Under the pieces are notes generated by a model that was not told the origin of the DNA, did no database searches, and saw only the letters and a program-made list of their open reading frames with translations. DNA of 64,000 nucleotides from Rhizoclosmatium globosum. Lineage: Eukaryota; Chytridiomycota; Chytridiomycetes; Chytridiales; Chytriomycetaceae. A program made the position numbers and the translations under genes. The stretch is taken from positions 31,517-95,516 of the forward strand of contig MCGO01000146.1 of NCBI GenBank assembly GCA_002104985.1, given 5' to 3'. Below, in pieces: positions 32,286-43,819 of this stretch (position 1 is its first letter; every line of letters begins with the position of its first letter).

Positions 32286-35200
32286 TTAAGCTTGAGCAGA
32301 AGCACGCTGCTTACGGAGAACCTCGTTGTTTCTTGCAACAGCACGGTCAACAACTCCACGGGAAGAAATATCACGGATAGAGATGGTGATCTTGGTAATC
32401 TGGTGGTTCTTGGCCAAAGCCTTGGCGAGGAACTGCTCAGCGTCGGTACCAGCGGACAAAGCCTGGTTGGCAAGCTTGACCTCACGGAGAGACTTGTTGT
32501 CGGCGAGACCCAAAGCGATGGCCTTGATACCAGCTGGACCGATAGAGTTACGCTCCAAGTTGAGGACCTCCAAGGTGGAGTTGACAGCAATAGCCTACCA
32601 AGAAATAAAGCGTTAACCATTGTAATGGAGGGAAGTCACCAAACAAATATTTACCTTTCCGAGCTCAACAGCAGCCTGTGTGTTGAACTTGGTGTTGGAC
32701 AAGTTGAGGGACTTCAAGAAGGTGTTGGAAGCAAGAGCCTCAGACAAAGCAATACCCTGAGCCTGGGTCAAGACCTGAACATCCTTCAAGTCCAAGTCAA
32801 CAAGAGTCTCGACGTTGTTCTTGACGTCCTCGATGAGCTGAGCAACCTCAGAAACAGCGAGCTTTGGTGGAGCCAAAGGTGAAGCAGCTGGGGAAGCTGG
32901 CTTGTTGAAGAAAGCCTTCCATCCAGAAGATCTGCGGCGCTCCAAAGGAACACCACCCTCAGTGTAAGTTGGAGTAGATGGAGCGTCAGAGCTGTTGACA
33001 ATAACGGCCTCCTCCTCGATGGTGGAAGTGGTGGTGGACTCAGTGGTGGCGTTAGCGGCAGCAGCATCCTTACCCAGGAACCATCCGAACAAACTAGAGC
33101 AGATGTTAGATCATAATTAATTCAAATAAGAGCACATACGTCTTGGACTTTCTTCTCTCAACAGTGGCGGAAGCACGGGAGGTCTTGCGGACACGTACAG
33201 CGTCAGCTTCACCGGCGGCCTCGTACACCTCCTTGACCTCAACAACCTCAGGAGCAGCAACAGTTTCAGTAGCAACAACTTCGGTGGCAACAACCTCGGT
33301 GGCAACGACTTCAGTGGCAACAACCTCAGTAGCAGAGACTTCAGTAGTAACAGCCTCGGTTGTCTCAACAACGGTCTCAGTGGCAACAACCTCAGTGGTC
33401 TCAACAGCAACAGCTTCAGTGGCAGCAACTTCGACAACTTCAGCCTCCTTGGAAGCCTCAGCAACTGGAGCAGCTTCAGCAACAACAGCTTCGGTAGTCT
33501 CAACGACAACAGCCTCAGCAGCAGTAACCTCAGCCGTCTCGACAACAGTTTCGGTGTACTCAGCAGCTGGTGGAACCTCAGAGACGGTTTCCTCAACAGT
33601 GGTGCCCTCAGCAGTCTCAGTGGTGATAACAGTCTCGACAACAACGGTACCGTCGGCTTGCTCAGTGGTGGTAACCTCCTCAGTGACAGTGGCAGTAGCA
33701 GTCTCGGTAACAGTGACATCTTCAGTGACAACAGCACCCTCAACTTCGGTGGTGGTGATGGTCTCAGTAACGACAGTTCCGTCAACAGCCTCAGTGACGA
33801 TAGCAACCTCCTCAACGACGGCACCCTCGGCAGTTTCGGTGGTGGTAATGGTCTCAGTGACAACAGCTTCGGCGGTCTCAGTGACAGTGACGGTCTCAGT
33901 CACGACAGCGTCAGCAGTTTCAGTGACGACGGTGGCCTCGACTGGAGCAGCAACCTCTTCGACAACAACGGTCTCAGTGGTCTCGACAACGGTTTCAGCA
34001 GCAACAGTCTCAACAGTATCAGCAACAACTTCCTTGGTTTCGACAGTCTCGGCAGTCTCGACAACAACAGTTTCAGTGGTTTCAACTGGAGCAGCAACTT
34101 CCTCAACGACAACAGCATCGGCAGTTTCAGTGACAACAGTCTCGGTGGCCTCAACGGCAGCAACAGTCTCCTCGACGACAACAGTCTCAGTGGTCTCAAC
34201 AACAACAGTCTCGGCTGGGACCTCGGCGGCGGAAACTTCTTCAACAACGACGGTAGTTTCAGTTGTCTCGACAACAGTTTCAGTGGCAACTGGAGCCTCA
34301 GCAGCAACTTCCTCGACAACAATCTCTCGGGTCTGCTCAACAACAACTTCGGTGGCTTCAGTGGCAACCACTCCGGACTCAGCAGAGACAACTTCAGCAG
34401 CGACAACTTCGGTGGTAACAACAGTGGTTTCCTCAACAACAGTGGTCTCCTCAGCTGGAATGGTCTTGACAGACTCCTCGACAACAACTGGGGCAGCATC
34501 AGTGGTGTCAACAACAACGTCCTCGACGGTGGTACCCTCAGCGGTCTCAGTGGTAGTAACAGTCTCAGTGACAACAGTTCCGTCAGTCTGCTCGGTGACA
34601 ATGACATCCTCAGTGACAACTGCTTCAGCAGTCTCAGTGGTAGTGACAGTCTCGGTGACGGTGGTGTCAACAGTCTCAGTGATAGTGACCTCCTCGGTAA
34701 CAACAGCCTCGGCAGACTCAGTGACAGTCACATCCTTGGTGACAACAGCGTCAGCAGACTCAGTAACAGTGATAGTCTCAGTAATAACAGCTTCAGCAGT
34801 CTCGGTGACGATAGTCTCAGAAACTTCAACTGGAGCAGCAACCTCCTCGACAACGACTGTCTCAGTGGTCTCAACAACAACAGTCTCAGCTGGAACCTCA
34901 GCAGCAGAGACTTCCTCGACAACGACGACAGTCTCAGTGGTCTCAACAGTCTCGGTGGTGACATCGGCGACGGCAACCTCCTCAACAACGACTTCTCTGG
35001 TCTCCTCGACAACAACTTCAGTGACTTCAGCAGCAGCGACACCGGTCTCGGCAACAACAACAGCCTCAGTGACAACCTCAGTAGACTCAACAACAGTGGT
35101 CTCTTCAACGACAACAGTGTCAACAGTGACATCAGCAGCAGAAACTTCCTCAACAACAGTCTCGGTAGTCTCAACAACGACGGTCTCGGCAGCAACTTCA

Positions 35201-38200
35201 GTGGCCGCAACCTCCTTCTCAACCACAACAGTCTCAGTGGTCTCAACAACAGTCTGTTCAGCTGGAGTAACCTCTAAAGTAGATTCAACAACAGTTGGAG
35301 CGTCAGCAGTCTCAGTGACGACGGTGTCCACAACAACGGTTCCTTCAGCAGTCTCGGTGGTGGTGATGTACTCAGTAACAACAGAGTCGGCAGTGGTGGT
35401 AACGCTGACCTCCTTGGTGACAGTGCCATCAGCAGACTCAGTGACAACAACATCGTCAACAACCTCAGAGGTGGCGGTCTCAGTGACAGTCACAGTCTCA
35501 GTGATGGTAACATCCTCAGTCTTGGTCTCAATAACGTCAACGATGACAACCTGCTCGGCAGACTCGGTCACAGTAACGTCTTCAGTGACAATGGCTCCTT
35601 CAGCAGTCTCAGTAACAGTGATAGTCTCGGTGATGACAGCATCGGCGGTCTCAGTAACGGTGGTGTCCTGAATGACCTCCTCAGTGACAGTAACCTTCTC
35701 GGCGACGACTTCCTCAGTAGCAACTGGGGCAGCTTCCTCGACAGCGACTGGGGCAGCATTGACAGCGGCATCTTGCTCAATGTCAATGTCCTTGAAAATG
35801 CCCCCGAAAGAAACCGTGTTGTTGAAGTCTCTGGGTACAACTTCAGTGGCAACAGCACCGGCAACAACTTCAGAGGAAATTTCCTCAGCTGTGAGAATAA
35901 TTAGAATTGCCGCGTATATTCAGAAAGTAAAATACCTGGAGCAGCCTTTGGAGCCTCTTCGACAGCCTCCTCAGCGACAGCAACTGGCTCAGAAACAACA
36001 GAGTCCTGAACAACAACACCCTCAGCAGTTTCGGTGACGTTGATGGTCTCAGTAACAGTCTCCTTGGCGGTCTCAACAACGATAACCTCCTCAGTAACAA
36101 CAGACTCAGTAGTCTGGGTGACGGTGACATCATCAGTAACGACAACATCAGCAGTCTTGGTCTCAGTGAAAGTCTCAGTGACAACAGCATTCGCGGTCTC
36201 AGTGACAGTGACGTCAACAATAGATGATCCAGCGGCAGTCTCTCTGACAATGACATCCTCAGTAACAACTGAGTCTTCAGTCTGGGTGACAGTAATAGTC
36301 TCCTTCAAGGTCTCGGCTGGAGCTTCGGCAGTTGCCTCCTTGGTGGTAATAGTCTCCTCAACAACAGTCTCAACAGTCTCCGTGGTAACTTCAGCAACTG
36401 GGACCTCGGCGACTTCGACGACAGTGGTCTCCTCGATAACAATTTCGTTGACATCGGCATCGACTTGAATTTCGGCTGGGAGGGAAGCAACAACCTCGGT
36501 AGTGGTTACGATCACAGTCTCCTCAACAATAGTGTATGGCTCAGTAGAACCTTGGTAATCAGCTGGAAGCTCCTCAACGGTTTCTTCGACAACAGTGGTT
36601 GTGACGGTCTCTGGGACATCCTCAGCGTCTGCAGAAGTCATAATTGGCTCAGCACGTTGTATGGTGTCTTTTGGGGAGAAAAATTTTTACAACATACCTG
36701 GAGCGGCCTTTGGAGCTTCCTCAACAACGTCCTCGACGGTGGTACCCTCAGCGGTCTCAGTAGTGGTGATAGTTTCAGTGACGACAGTTCCGTCAGCCTG
36801 CTCAGTGATGATGACTTCCTCGGTGACAGTGGCATCAGCAGTCTCAGTGACAGTGACATCCTCAGTAACGACAGCTCCCTCAACTTCAGTGGTGGTGATA
36901 GTCTCGGTCACAACTGCATCAGCAGTCTCGGTAACAATTTCAACCTCCTCAGTAACAACTCCCTCAGTGGTCTCGCGAACTGTCACAGTCTCAGTGACAA
37001 CGGCGTCGGCAGTCTCAGTCACGACCACATCCTCAGTAACAACGGCATCGACAGTCTCGGTGGTAGTAACTGTCTCAGTGACAGTGGCATCAACAGACTC
37101 AGTGACAATAACAGTCTCTGTGACGACGGCATCAGCAGTCTCAGTAACGGTTGTCTCAGAGACAACGGTGGTTCCGTTGTTTCTGGCAAGGGCCTGATCA
37201 ACGGCAATACGTGCGGAAACATCCTCAAGGGTGATGGTCAAAACCTTGATGCTGTTTGTTTTGTGTGGCGTTAAATCTTGCATTTAACCCCAAGACAAAC
37301 TCACTTAATGTTAGCGGCAATAGCAGCAGCAATCGCCTGCTCAGCTTCAACGCTTCCAGAAACTCCTCCATATCTGAATTCCTTGAGGGTAGAGTTGATG
37401 GTGAGGGCAGTGGCAAAGGCAGTAACAGCCTCAGCAGAGAAAGTGTTTCCTTCCAAGATCAAGATTTCCAAAACAGTGTTAGATTGCAAAGCCTGAGGGT
37501 CGAGTGTTAATTCGCAAGAATTTAGGAAGGGCAGTACATACTTGAGCAAGGGCAATAGCGACCTCGTTGGTGAGGCCAGTGTTGGACAAGTCGAGAGACT
37601 TGAGAATAGTGTTGCTGGCAAGAGCAGAGGCGATCAAGAGTCCCTGCTCGGCAATAAGGACCTGGCAGTCCTTGAGGTTCAATTCAACGAGCTCAACGCT
37701 GTTGTCCAAGAGTCCCTGAACAGTGACATCCGTGGTGACAACATCAGCAGTCTTCTCAACGACAACAGTCTCCTCCACAACTTCGGTGGTCTCAACGACA
37801 GTCTCAGTGGCAGCAGCAACTTCAGTGGTGGTCTCAGTGGCGACAACCTCTTCAGCAGCGGCAGTGACGGTTTCAGTGGCAACGACTTGCTCAGTCTACA
37901 AAAGGATACCCATTCAGAATCGGTTCATACTCCCCAGATTTCATTTGTTGATGCGTATTTCCAATGTTGATTAAATTGGTTTTTCCAGAGAGACTCCTGC
38001 CAGATCACCCTCACCACACCCCCTCCTTCCGAGCCACGCAACTGAACGGGGGAGGGCAACACTCACCACGACGGTAGTCTCGACAACAGTAGCAGCAGTC
38101 TCAACCACAACAACCTCTGCGTCGACCTTGGCCTCCGCAGTTTCAATGTTCTAATTGGGTAAATTGGGTTTATCGTCAGTGCCTCTTTCGGCCAAACAAG

Positions 38201-38354
38201 ATTTAAGGGGACAAGGGGGTCCAGCGTAAGAGAGAAGTAGGTTGGTTTGAATGCTGAGATTCATGTGGTTGCAGTTGATCCGGCGGTGGCAGGGAGACAG
38301 GGAGGCAGGGGCACGCCCAAAAGCTGATGGCGAGAGACTCACTTGATTTTCCAT
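32286..38354 (-). CDS. giant protein with two leucine-rich-repeat blocks joined by a Val/Thr/Glu repeat
   Basis: Nine phase-consistent exons, 5' to 3': 38354-38343, 38150-38067, 37895-37542, 37492-37305, 37251-36698, 36628-35936, 35888-33140, 33093-32655 and 32594-32286; 1793 residues. The N-terminal block (about 120-240) reads ASNTILKSLDLSNTGLTNE, VLEILILEGNTF, then VLTITLEDVSARIAVDQALA. The C-terminal block (about 1610-1793) repeats this order: SNTFLKSLNLSNTKF, LEVLNLERNSIG, ITISIRDISSRGVVDRAVA. This suggests internal duplication of a ribonuclease-inhibitor or tropomodulin-like LRR domain. Between them lie over 1200 residues of VTET/VVETTE-type repeat, rich in Val, Thr, Glu and Ala. No signal peptide or membrane segment is seen. 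A structural role is a guess. Confidence 0.8.
33140..37180 (-). repeat. tandem degenerate coding repeat (VTET/VVETTE)
   Basis: Within the leucine-rich-repeat gene, short units encoding Val-Thr-Glu-Thr and Val-Val-Glu-Thr-Thr-Glu variants recur over about 4 kb, interrupted by two introns. Because the unit avoids stop codons in several frames, long false reading frames appear on both strands. Confidence 0.85.
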
Positions 38355-39029
38355 TTTTTCTGCTTTCAAAAATTTCAGGAACCTCCCCAAAGCCAGAAAC
38401 ATCATGTCAGCCTTGATTGATGTGGCACTTGTATGAAGGGTAATAGGACTAGTTGTAGTGTAAAGGATGGTGAAAGAGGGGTGCACGAAATTAGGTTCTA
38501 GATGGCTGAGATGCGTCTAAGGCTCGCACAAGCCCAAGTTTCCGATAAAATGAATAGATAGGAAGGCATTACACATGGTTGTTGGGTTTGTAAGGCGATC
38601 ACTGTCTCTGCTTCCTGTTGTATATTACGAATTGAATCGCCACAGATTCAATTAAACTATGGATTGACGCCACCAAGACTATCTGAATCAGAGGTGCTTC
38701 TGGACCATAGTCGAGTGCAAAGCAATGATGGTACTTTGACAGCCTGTCAACAACGTGTTTGCAGCATTTTATTATTGATATATCCGTGAATTTTACATCG
38801 TAAACGTTCTGGGAATCTAACTTTGATAACTCAGGCTGTCATTTCTTATTATTGTCGTGTCAGCTGCTTTGCTTGTTGTGCGAAACAACGCGTTGGTAGC
38901 TTTCCACGTGCATTTACAACTCAGCTGACCCAGCAGCTGTCTCAAAACCCATGCAATAGTAGGAGAAATGTACAAGGAGAAGGATCAACCCAAAATGAAT
39001 GAATTCGGGTGAGATTGATTTCTGAAAAA
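38355..39029. other. divergent intergenic region
   Basis: Separates the - strand leucine-rich-repeat gene from a + strand homeobox gene, so it should contain both promoters. A 15-codon frame (ATG 38968 to TGA 39012) sits just before the homeobox start and could be a small upstream reading frame. Confidence 0.5.
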
Positions 39030-39849
39030 ATGCCGCATGCCGCAACTCAAACCCAAGCTCCTTTCGACGACTTTTCATGCACAAGACAAACGTATGATTC
39101 GTTCACGTCGGCCATGTTTGCAGCGGCTTTGAATCACCAAGGATATCAAGATTCCTTAGGACATATTGAAGGGGAAATGTTGGTTCCGATGCCCCTCTCG
39201 TTTCCACACTATCAAGAGGAATCGATACTATATCAAGAAAGCGAGCCAGTCATGGATCAGTTTGGATCAGCTCAATCGGGGCACGGTGCAAGGGACCCGT
39301 TGATGGACTTGTTGTTCCCCTTGCCACCTCCCCTTCATCAACATCAAGAACCAGAAGAACAAGGCAATCGATTCAAGATGTACCAGCTGAAACAAGACCA
39401 AGAGATAGATTCACTCCTTGAATCTTGTTCGACAGAGCCAAGATTCTCGGTGCTTTCATTCGACGACGAAAGCGATATAACCAACGAACTGGAGCCACTA
39501 TCCCCACCAGTTTCTCGGAACGAAGGCAGTAATTGCAGCAATAGAAACGAGTGCAAATTATCCAAGAAGAAATATAGTGCAAACCGGTTTCGACCACTTG
39601 GAGCACAACTGGAGTTACTGATGGCGCAGTTTGAAAAGAACGCGTATCCGAGCAAAAAAGAAGCGGATGAGATTGCAAGTGAGTTGAATGCCACGGGTAA
39701 GCAAGTGAGAGTATGGTGAGTCCAATTGAGCTAGAGGTTTACGATTCCTAACGACTGGTGTAACTTCCAGGTTCCAAAACCGACGGGGCCATTTGCGCAC
39801 ACTTGGACAGCAATTTGAGAAGCCGCGGAGGGCTGTCTTGTTTATTTAG
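39030..39849 (+). CDS. homeobox protein with intron in Trp48 codon
   Basis: Exons are 39030-39715 and 39771-39849; the 55-nt intron (GTGAGT...CCAG) splits Trp48. 254 residues. The N-terminus is rich in Asp/Glu, Pro and Tyr/Phe. The homeodomain begins NRFRPLGAQLELLMAQFEKN, and helix 3 reads KQVRVWFQNRRGHLRTLGQQ; it ends RRAVLFI. The short hydrophobic C-terminus is faintly like the group B peptide but not convincing. Only 54 bases separate it from the next homeobox ATG. Confidence 0.88.
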
Positions 39850-39903
39850 TTAATCTTTGTTTGTTATTCTTGATTCGTACAACAAAAACCTCACAAAAAG
39901 CGA

Positions 39904-40717
39904 ATGAACCATCGCCGACATTCGATTTCAACCACATCGTTTGAGTTTGCTGCGCCGCCTCTTCCTCAACTTCGGCGACGAGCGTCCGAATCGACGGCCT
40001 CGACTTTTGATTCTGGTTTTAGTTTGTTTCCGGCGCCGCAGTTTTCCGTTTCGACTGGCGCGGCGCTCGCAAAACTCGGCGCGGCGTTCGAGCCTTTTCA
40101 GTTTGAACTTCCGATTCTGTTTCCGCTCGACTCGGATTCGGACTTGGACGCGGAGTTGGTTTCGGTGGCGGCGAACTCGGAATCCAAAGAGCTTCCATCC
40201 TCAGAAACCTCGATTCACTATCTGGACAACTCACACTCGGACATGTCTGCCTTGTCGCTGATACATGCGGCCCCATCGCTTACTCCGCTTCTGCTACGCC
40301 ACCGATCCACTCCCACATTTGCTTTCCCACCAGCAAAGATCCCCTCAAAGTTTCCTCGTTTCAAGCCTTCACCTTCAGAATCTGCTTTGCTTAACACGCT
40401 CTTTGACTTGAACCCGTTTCCTTCTGTCACTGTTCAATTAGCCATAGCTTCAAAGTTTCTTCTTACAGAGCGACAAGTACGTATTTGGTAAGCTCTAGGA
40501 TTTTAAGTCCTTTCATACTTTTCTAGAGATTCTTGTCCATTCAACAACACCCAAATAGGTTTCAAAACAAACGTGTCGCATACAAAGCTGGTGGAATTTA
40601 TGTACTCAAAATACTCCCACGAACGACAGATTAAAGAAAGAAGCTGGGCTAGTTCCCTTTAACGCAGAGTCTGGTCGTTATTTTTTCATTCCAAGAGTAT
40701 CGAATATCCTCAAGTAA
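39904..40717 (+). CDS. homeobox protein with intron in Trp48 codon and one-base frameshift
   Basis: Exons are 39904-40487 and 40559 onward; the 71-nt intron splits Trp48 to give ERQVRIWFQNKRVAYKAGG. As written the frame stops at 40634 (219 residues). A second frame continues to 40717 with GLVPFNAESGRYFFIPR, matching the tail of the relative at 60078 (ELVSLTGERGYFYVEKG). One extra A in the run 40608-40611 would join the two. The homologous tail argues that the longer form is the true product. Confidence 0.82.
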
Positions 40718-40869
40718 CTTTTTTGGTACATTTCACTGATCTCCTTGGACTTCTTTTGGACATTTTTACTGCATTGCTGCGTCATTATTGATTTTTATGG
40801 ACATTCGTTTCAAGTGACAAAAATTAACAATAAATTCGCTTCTCTTGAAGTCGATTCGCCTTTATTTAT

Positions 40870-42285
40870 TTACCACCCGTTCTTACGACATTCATTCACT
40901 TGCTCCCAAGTCAAAGGAGACCCTTGTTCCTTAATTATTTTCATCATGGTCTTTGCGACTCGATCCTCATTCCATCCAGCAGAATCGATAACACCAATAG
41001 AATTAACCGCTCGAAGAATAATTCGCTCGATAGGTGTATCCTTGAAATCATCCGCCCTTTTTAAATCATATATTCTTGCTGAGATGTGTGTCAAAATATG
41101 CATCCAATCCTCTTCAGACACTGGATCCCGAATAAGAGTTGGCATGATTTTCTCAACAATGGGTCTAATCAGCGCTGCGTCCACTTGCGATGCAGCGTTA
41201 AACGTATCCGAAAGTGTTGCACGTTCAAAGCTCTTTTGAATGTCAGTTGATTTGAGGTCTGGGAAAACTGCTAGGAGTCTTCGTTTGTGCAACTCCAACG
41301 ATTTCGCACTTGAGAGACGTTTCATGGCAACAGGAGGAGTACCATACAGATCCGCGATACATCGAAACATTCTAGCCATATCTTTACACAAGTGAATAAC
41401 AATCGATTCTTTCGTGGACCTGGCGCGGGCGAAATTGTTGGACTCTTCAAGATCATGAAACAAGAAACCTTGATCGTGGAATTGAATGGTATTGTTTATC
41501 TTTGCCTCCCTGAACCAAAATCCTACTTGATAATCTTCATGGCCAAGAGCGTGTTGTCCTGGAATTGGAGAGTGATGAATCCATTCAATAAGGTCCGGAG
41601 ACATGAGGTATCCTAACCCCGCCATAAACTGATTATGATAACGACCAACATAGTGAGGTCCTTGAGCAGGCAACTTCAAAAGCTTTTCGGAGAGACGTGG
41701 AATATGAATAACACTGTCGTCGTCCGTCTTCCCAATAAATCGATAACGCAAACAGAATTTCCCCGGTTCAGTTGGATGCTCGATATACATGATTGTCCGA
41801 GCATATCCCAACCAATCCATTGTCTTTCCATCATTCATATTCTCTTCCCGCTCCAACACATGTGTATCTTCAGGGTAAGTCATTTCCTCCAGTGTCAGTT
41901 CATATTCGGCCTCCCACGTCAACGCATTCCCAAAGACGAACATAAAGTCGATTTGGTTCTCCCAGTCAAGCTTCGCATTCACTCGGCGGTATGTTTCTCG
42001 CAGAATTTGACGGTGGGCTGTGCTGTTCAACCCTGTTGTTCCTAAAACACCAATCAAGGCGGCTTTTGGAGGAGGGCAGGTGGATGGAAGGGGTTTCATG
42101 CGGAGGAATCCGTTTTCGATGGATGCAAGAGATGAAGGCGGGGCTTTGATGGTGAAGTCTTGCGACGTTGACTGGGTTCTTGGCTGTCTGCTGTCAACAG
42201 GTGATACGTTTCCGATTGCGATGTACGACAGCAGCATAAATATTACGCTCATGCATGAGAGGAGGAGGAAGAACTGGATGTTCAT
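40870..42285 (-). CDS. GT31 (beta-1,3-galactosyltransferase-like) type II membrane protein, copy 1
   Basis: Single exon, 471 residues from the ATG at 42285 (MNIQFFLLLSCMSV); the frame upstream has no ATG. An N-terminal hydrophobic segment (about 3-26) is a likely signal anchor. The lumenal part shows GT31 landmarks in order: LRETYRRVN, DFMFVFGN, EREENMNDGKTMDW, the metal-binding GKTDDDSVIH, FMAGLGYLMSPDL and HEDYQVGFW. It probably transfers a sugar, possibly galactose, to a glycan in the Golgi; donor and acceptor are unknown. Last of five tandem paralogues, all on the - strand. Confidence 0.85.
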   Translation of the reverse strand: MNIQFFLLLSCMSVIFMLLSYIAIGNVSPVDSRQPRTQSTSQDFTIKAPPSSLASIENGFLRMKPLPSTCPPPKAALIGVLGTTGLNSTAHRQILRETYRRVNAKLDWENQIDFMFVFGNALTWEAEYELTLEEMTYPEDTHVLEREENMNDGKTMDWLGYARTIMYIEHPTEPGKFCLRYRFIGKTDDDSVIHIPRLSEKLLKLPAQGPHYVGRYHNQFMAGLGYLMSPDLIEWIHHSPIPGQHALGHEDYQVGFWFREAKINNTIQFHDQGFLFHDLEESNNFARARSTKESIVIHLCKDMARMFRCIADLYGTPPVAMKRLSSAKSLELHKRRLLAVFPDLKSTDIQKSFERATLSDTFNAASQVDAALIRPIVEKIMPTLIRDPVSEEDWMHILTHISARIYDLKRADDFKDTPIERIILRAVNSIGVIDSAGWNEDRVAKTMMKIIKEQGSPLTWEQVNECRKNGW

Positions 42286-42354
42286 TGAGTGCACTGTGGT
42301 AGGATCTTGCCCCAAGTTTCACAAATCAAAAATGAGGCGACTTTTTAATATTAA

Positions 42355-43725
42355 TCAGTAACCTCTAATTTCTTTCACTTTCTCCCAGCTTAAAGGGGAA
42401 CCTTTCTCCTTTGCAGCTGCAGCCAGCCTGTTTGCAACATCTTTTTCCCAACCAGTATCAGATGAAGGAACATCCATCGCAACAACAGCTTGAAGTACAT
42501 GCAGCCACATTTCTTCCCTCTTCAATTCGTTAAAACGTAACATCATATGCCTTGCAATCTTTATCCAATCTGTCTCCATCAATTTGTCTGTAGCAATTAT
42601 CGTCGATAATACATCCTTCACATCATTTTTTATCAAGACAGCGTCTATTTGCGCGGCGGCATTGACGTCGCTGGAGACCTTGAAGTCTTTCTCTAGAGCA
42701 ATTGATTCAACAGATGGGAATAGTTCTTTTAACCGATCTTTACGATGTTTCAATGAAACAGGACTCAAAAGTCTCTTAACCGCAAGGGGCGGAGTCCCAT
42801 AGAGGTCCCCAAAGCATTGAAACATTCTTGGAATATCCTTACATAAATGAACCACGATAGATTTATCAGATACCCTTTGACGTGAACTCCAAAACGTTTC
42901 TTCGACATCGTGGAATTGTTCTAAGCTGTGGAATTGAAGCTTCTCGTTCCAACCACCTAAGTGAAGCCAGAGACCAAATTGATGGTCTTCGTGACCAATA
43001 GCATTTCCTTGAGGAATTGGTGAGCTGTGAATCCAGTCGACAATGTCTGCAGAAACGATGTATAGCATTCCTGCCATATATCGAGGTTCGGACACACCAG
43101 CTCTGCGTCCAATATAATGAGACTCATTTGAAGGTAAGCTATTCAATAGCTTGGAAAGGCGAGGAAGTTGAATCGCCGTATCTTCGTCCGTCTTTCCAAC
43201 GAATTTGTAGTTGAGACAACGTTCCCCTTTTCGTGTAGGATGCTTACTCCACAGGAGACTCTGAGCCTGCATAAACCAATCCAACGTTTTCCCGTCGTTC
43301 ATGTTCTCTTCCCGCTCAGTAATAAACGTATCGTTTGGAAACGTCATTTCTTCAAAGGCAACCTCGTAATCCTGATCGAACGATTTGGCGTTTCCAAAGA
43401 CAAATATGAAATCTATTTGGTTCTCAGGTATCAATTTCATGTTCACTTGGCGGTAGGTTTCACGGAGGAGCTGACGGCGGAAAGTGCTGTCTTTTGTGGT
43501 TGTAGTCATTACACCAATCAAGGCGGCTTTCGGAGTGGGACAACTGACAAAAAGTACTGGTTTGTTCTTGATGGATTCAAGGGACGATGATATAATATTG
43601 GAAGGATCGGATCGATTTTTTTGATGAATATGATTGTGATGGACTGGGATGATCGACCACAACGACAACAAAACAACCAAGCTTAGCGATAACACAACGA
43701 GTGGGTAATTTCCAAACGGGTGCAT
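42355..43725 (-). CDS. GT31 galactosyltransferase-like protein, copy 2
   Basis: Single exon, 456 residues from the ATG at 43725 (MHPFGNYPLVVLSLSLVV). Hydrophobic anchor at residues 7-25. The same motif order as its neighbours, but the metal-binding site is GKTDEDTAIQ (DED instead of DDD), with HEDHQFGLW downstream. Catalytic competence is plausible since DxD is kept. It lies 69 bases from copy 1, close head-to-tail spacing typical of tandem duplication. Confidence 0.85.
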   Translation of the reverse strand: MHPFGNYPLVVLSLSLVVLLSLWSIIPVHHNHIHQKNRSDPSNIISSSLESIKNKPVLFVSCPTPKAALIGVMTTTTKDSTFRRQLLRETYRQVNMKLIPENQIDFIFVFGNAKSFDQDYEVAFEEMTFPNDTFITEREENMNDGKTLDWFMQAQSLLWSKHPTRKGERCLNYKFVGKTDEDTAIQLPRLSKLLNSLPSNESHYIGRRAGVSEPRYMAGMLYIVSADIVDWIHSSPIPQGNAIGHEDHQFGLWLHLGGWNEKLQFHSLEQFHDVEETFWSSRQRVSDKSIVVHLCKDIPRMFQCFGDLYGTPPLAVKRLLSPVSLKHRKDRLKELFPSVESIALEKDFKVSSDVNAAAQIDAVLIKNDVKDVLSTIIATDKLMETDWIKIARHMMLRFNELKREEMWLHVLQAVVAMDVPSSDTGWEKDVANRLAAAAKEKGSPLSWEKVKEIRGY

Positions 43726-43819
43726 TTTGTCAGATGATTGTGGTGGGGGCTTTCTTGAAAACAAATTCAAACAATGAACACAATGTGGAAGTGCTGGAGT
43801 CTCAAACCTGAAATGAAAT

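Noticed and set aside
33143..35671. Long + strand open frame (over 800 codons) rich in Ser/Thr/Val, and another of 539 codons at 33658-35277 rich in Ser/Asn/Leu
   Set aside because: Both are antisense readings of the Val/Thr/Glu repeat of the - strand leucine-rich-repeat gene. They lack domains and exist only because the repeat avoids stops.
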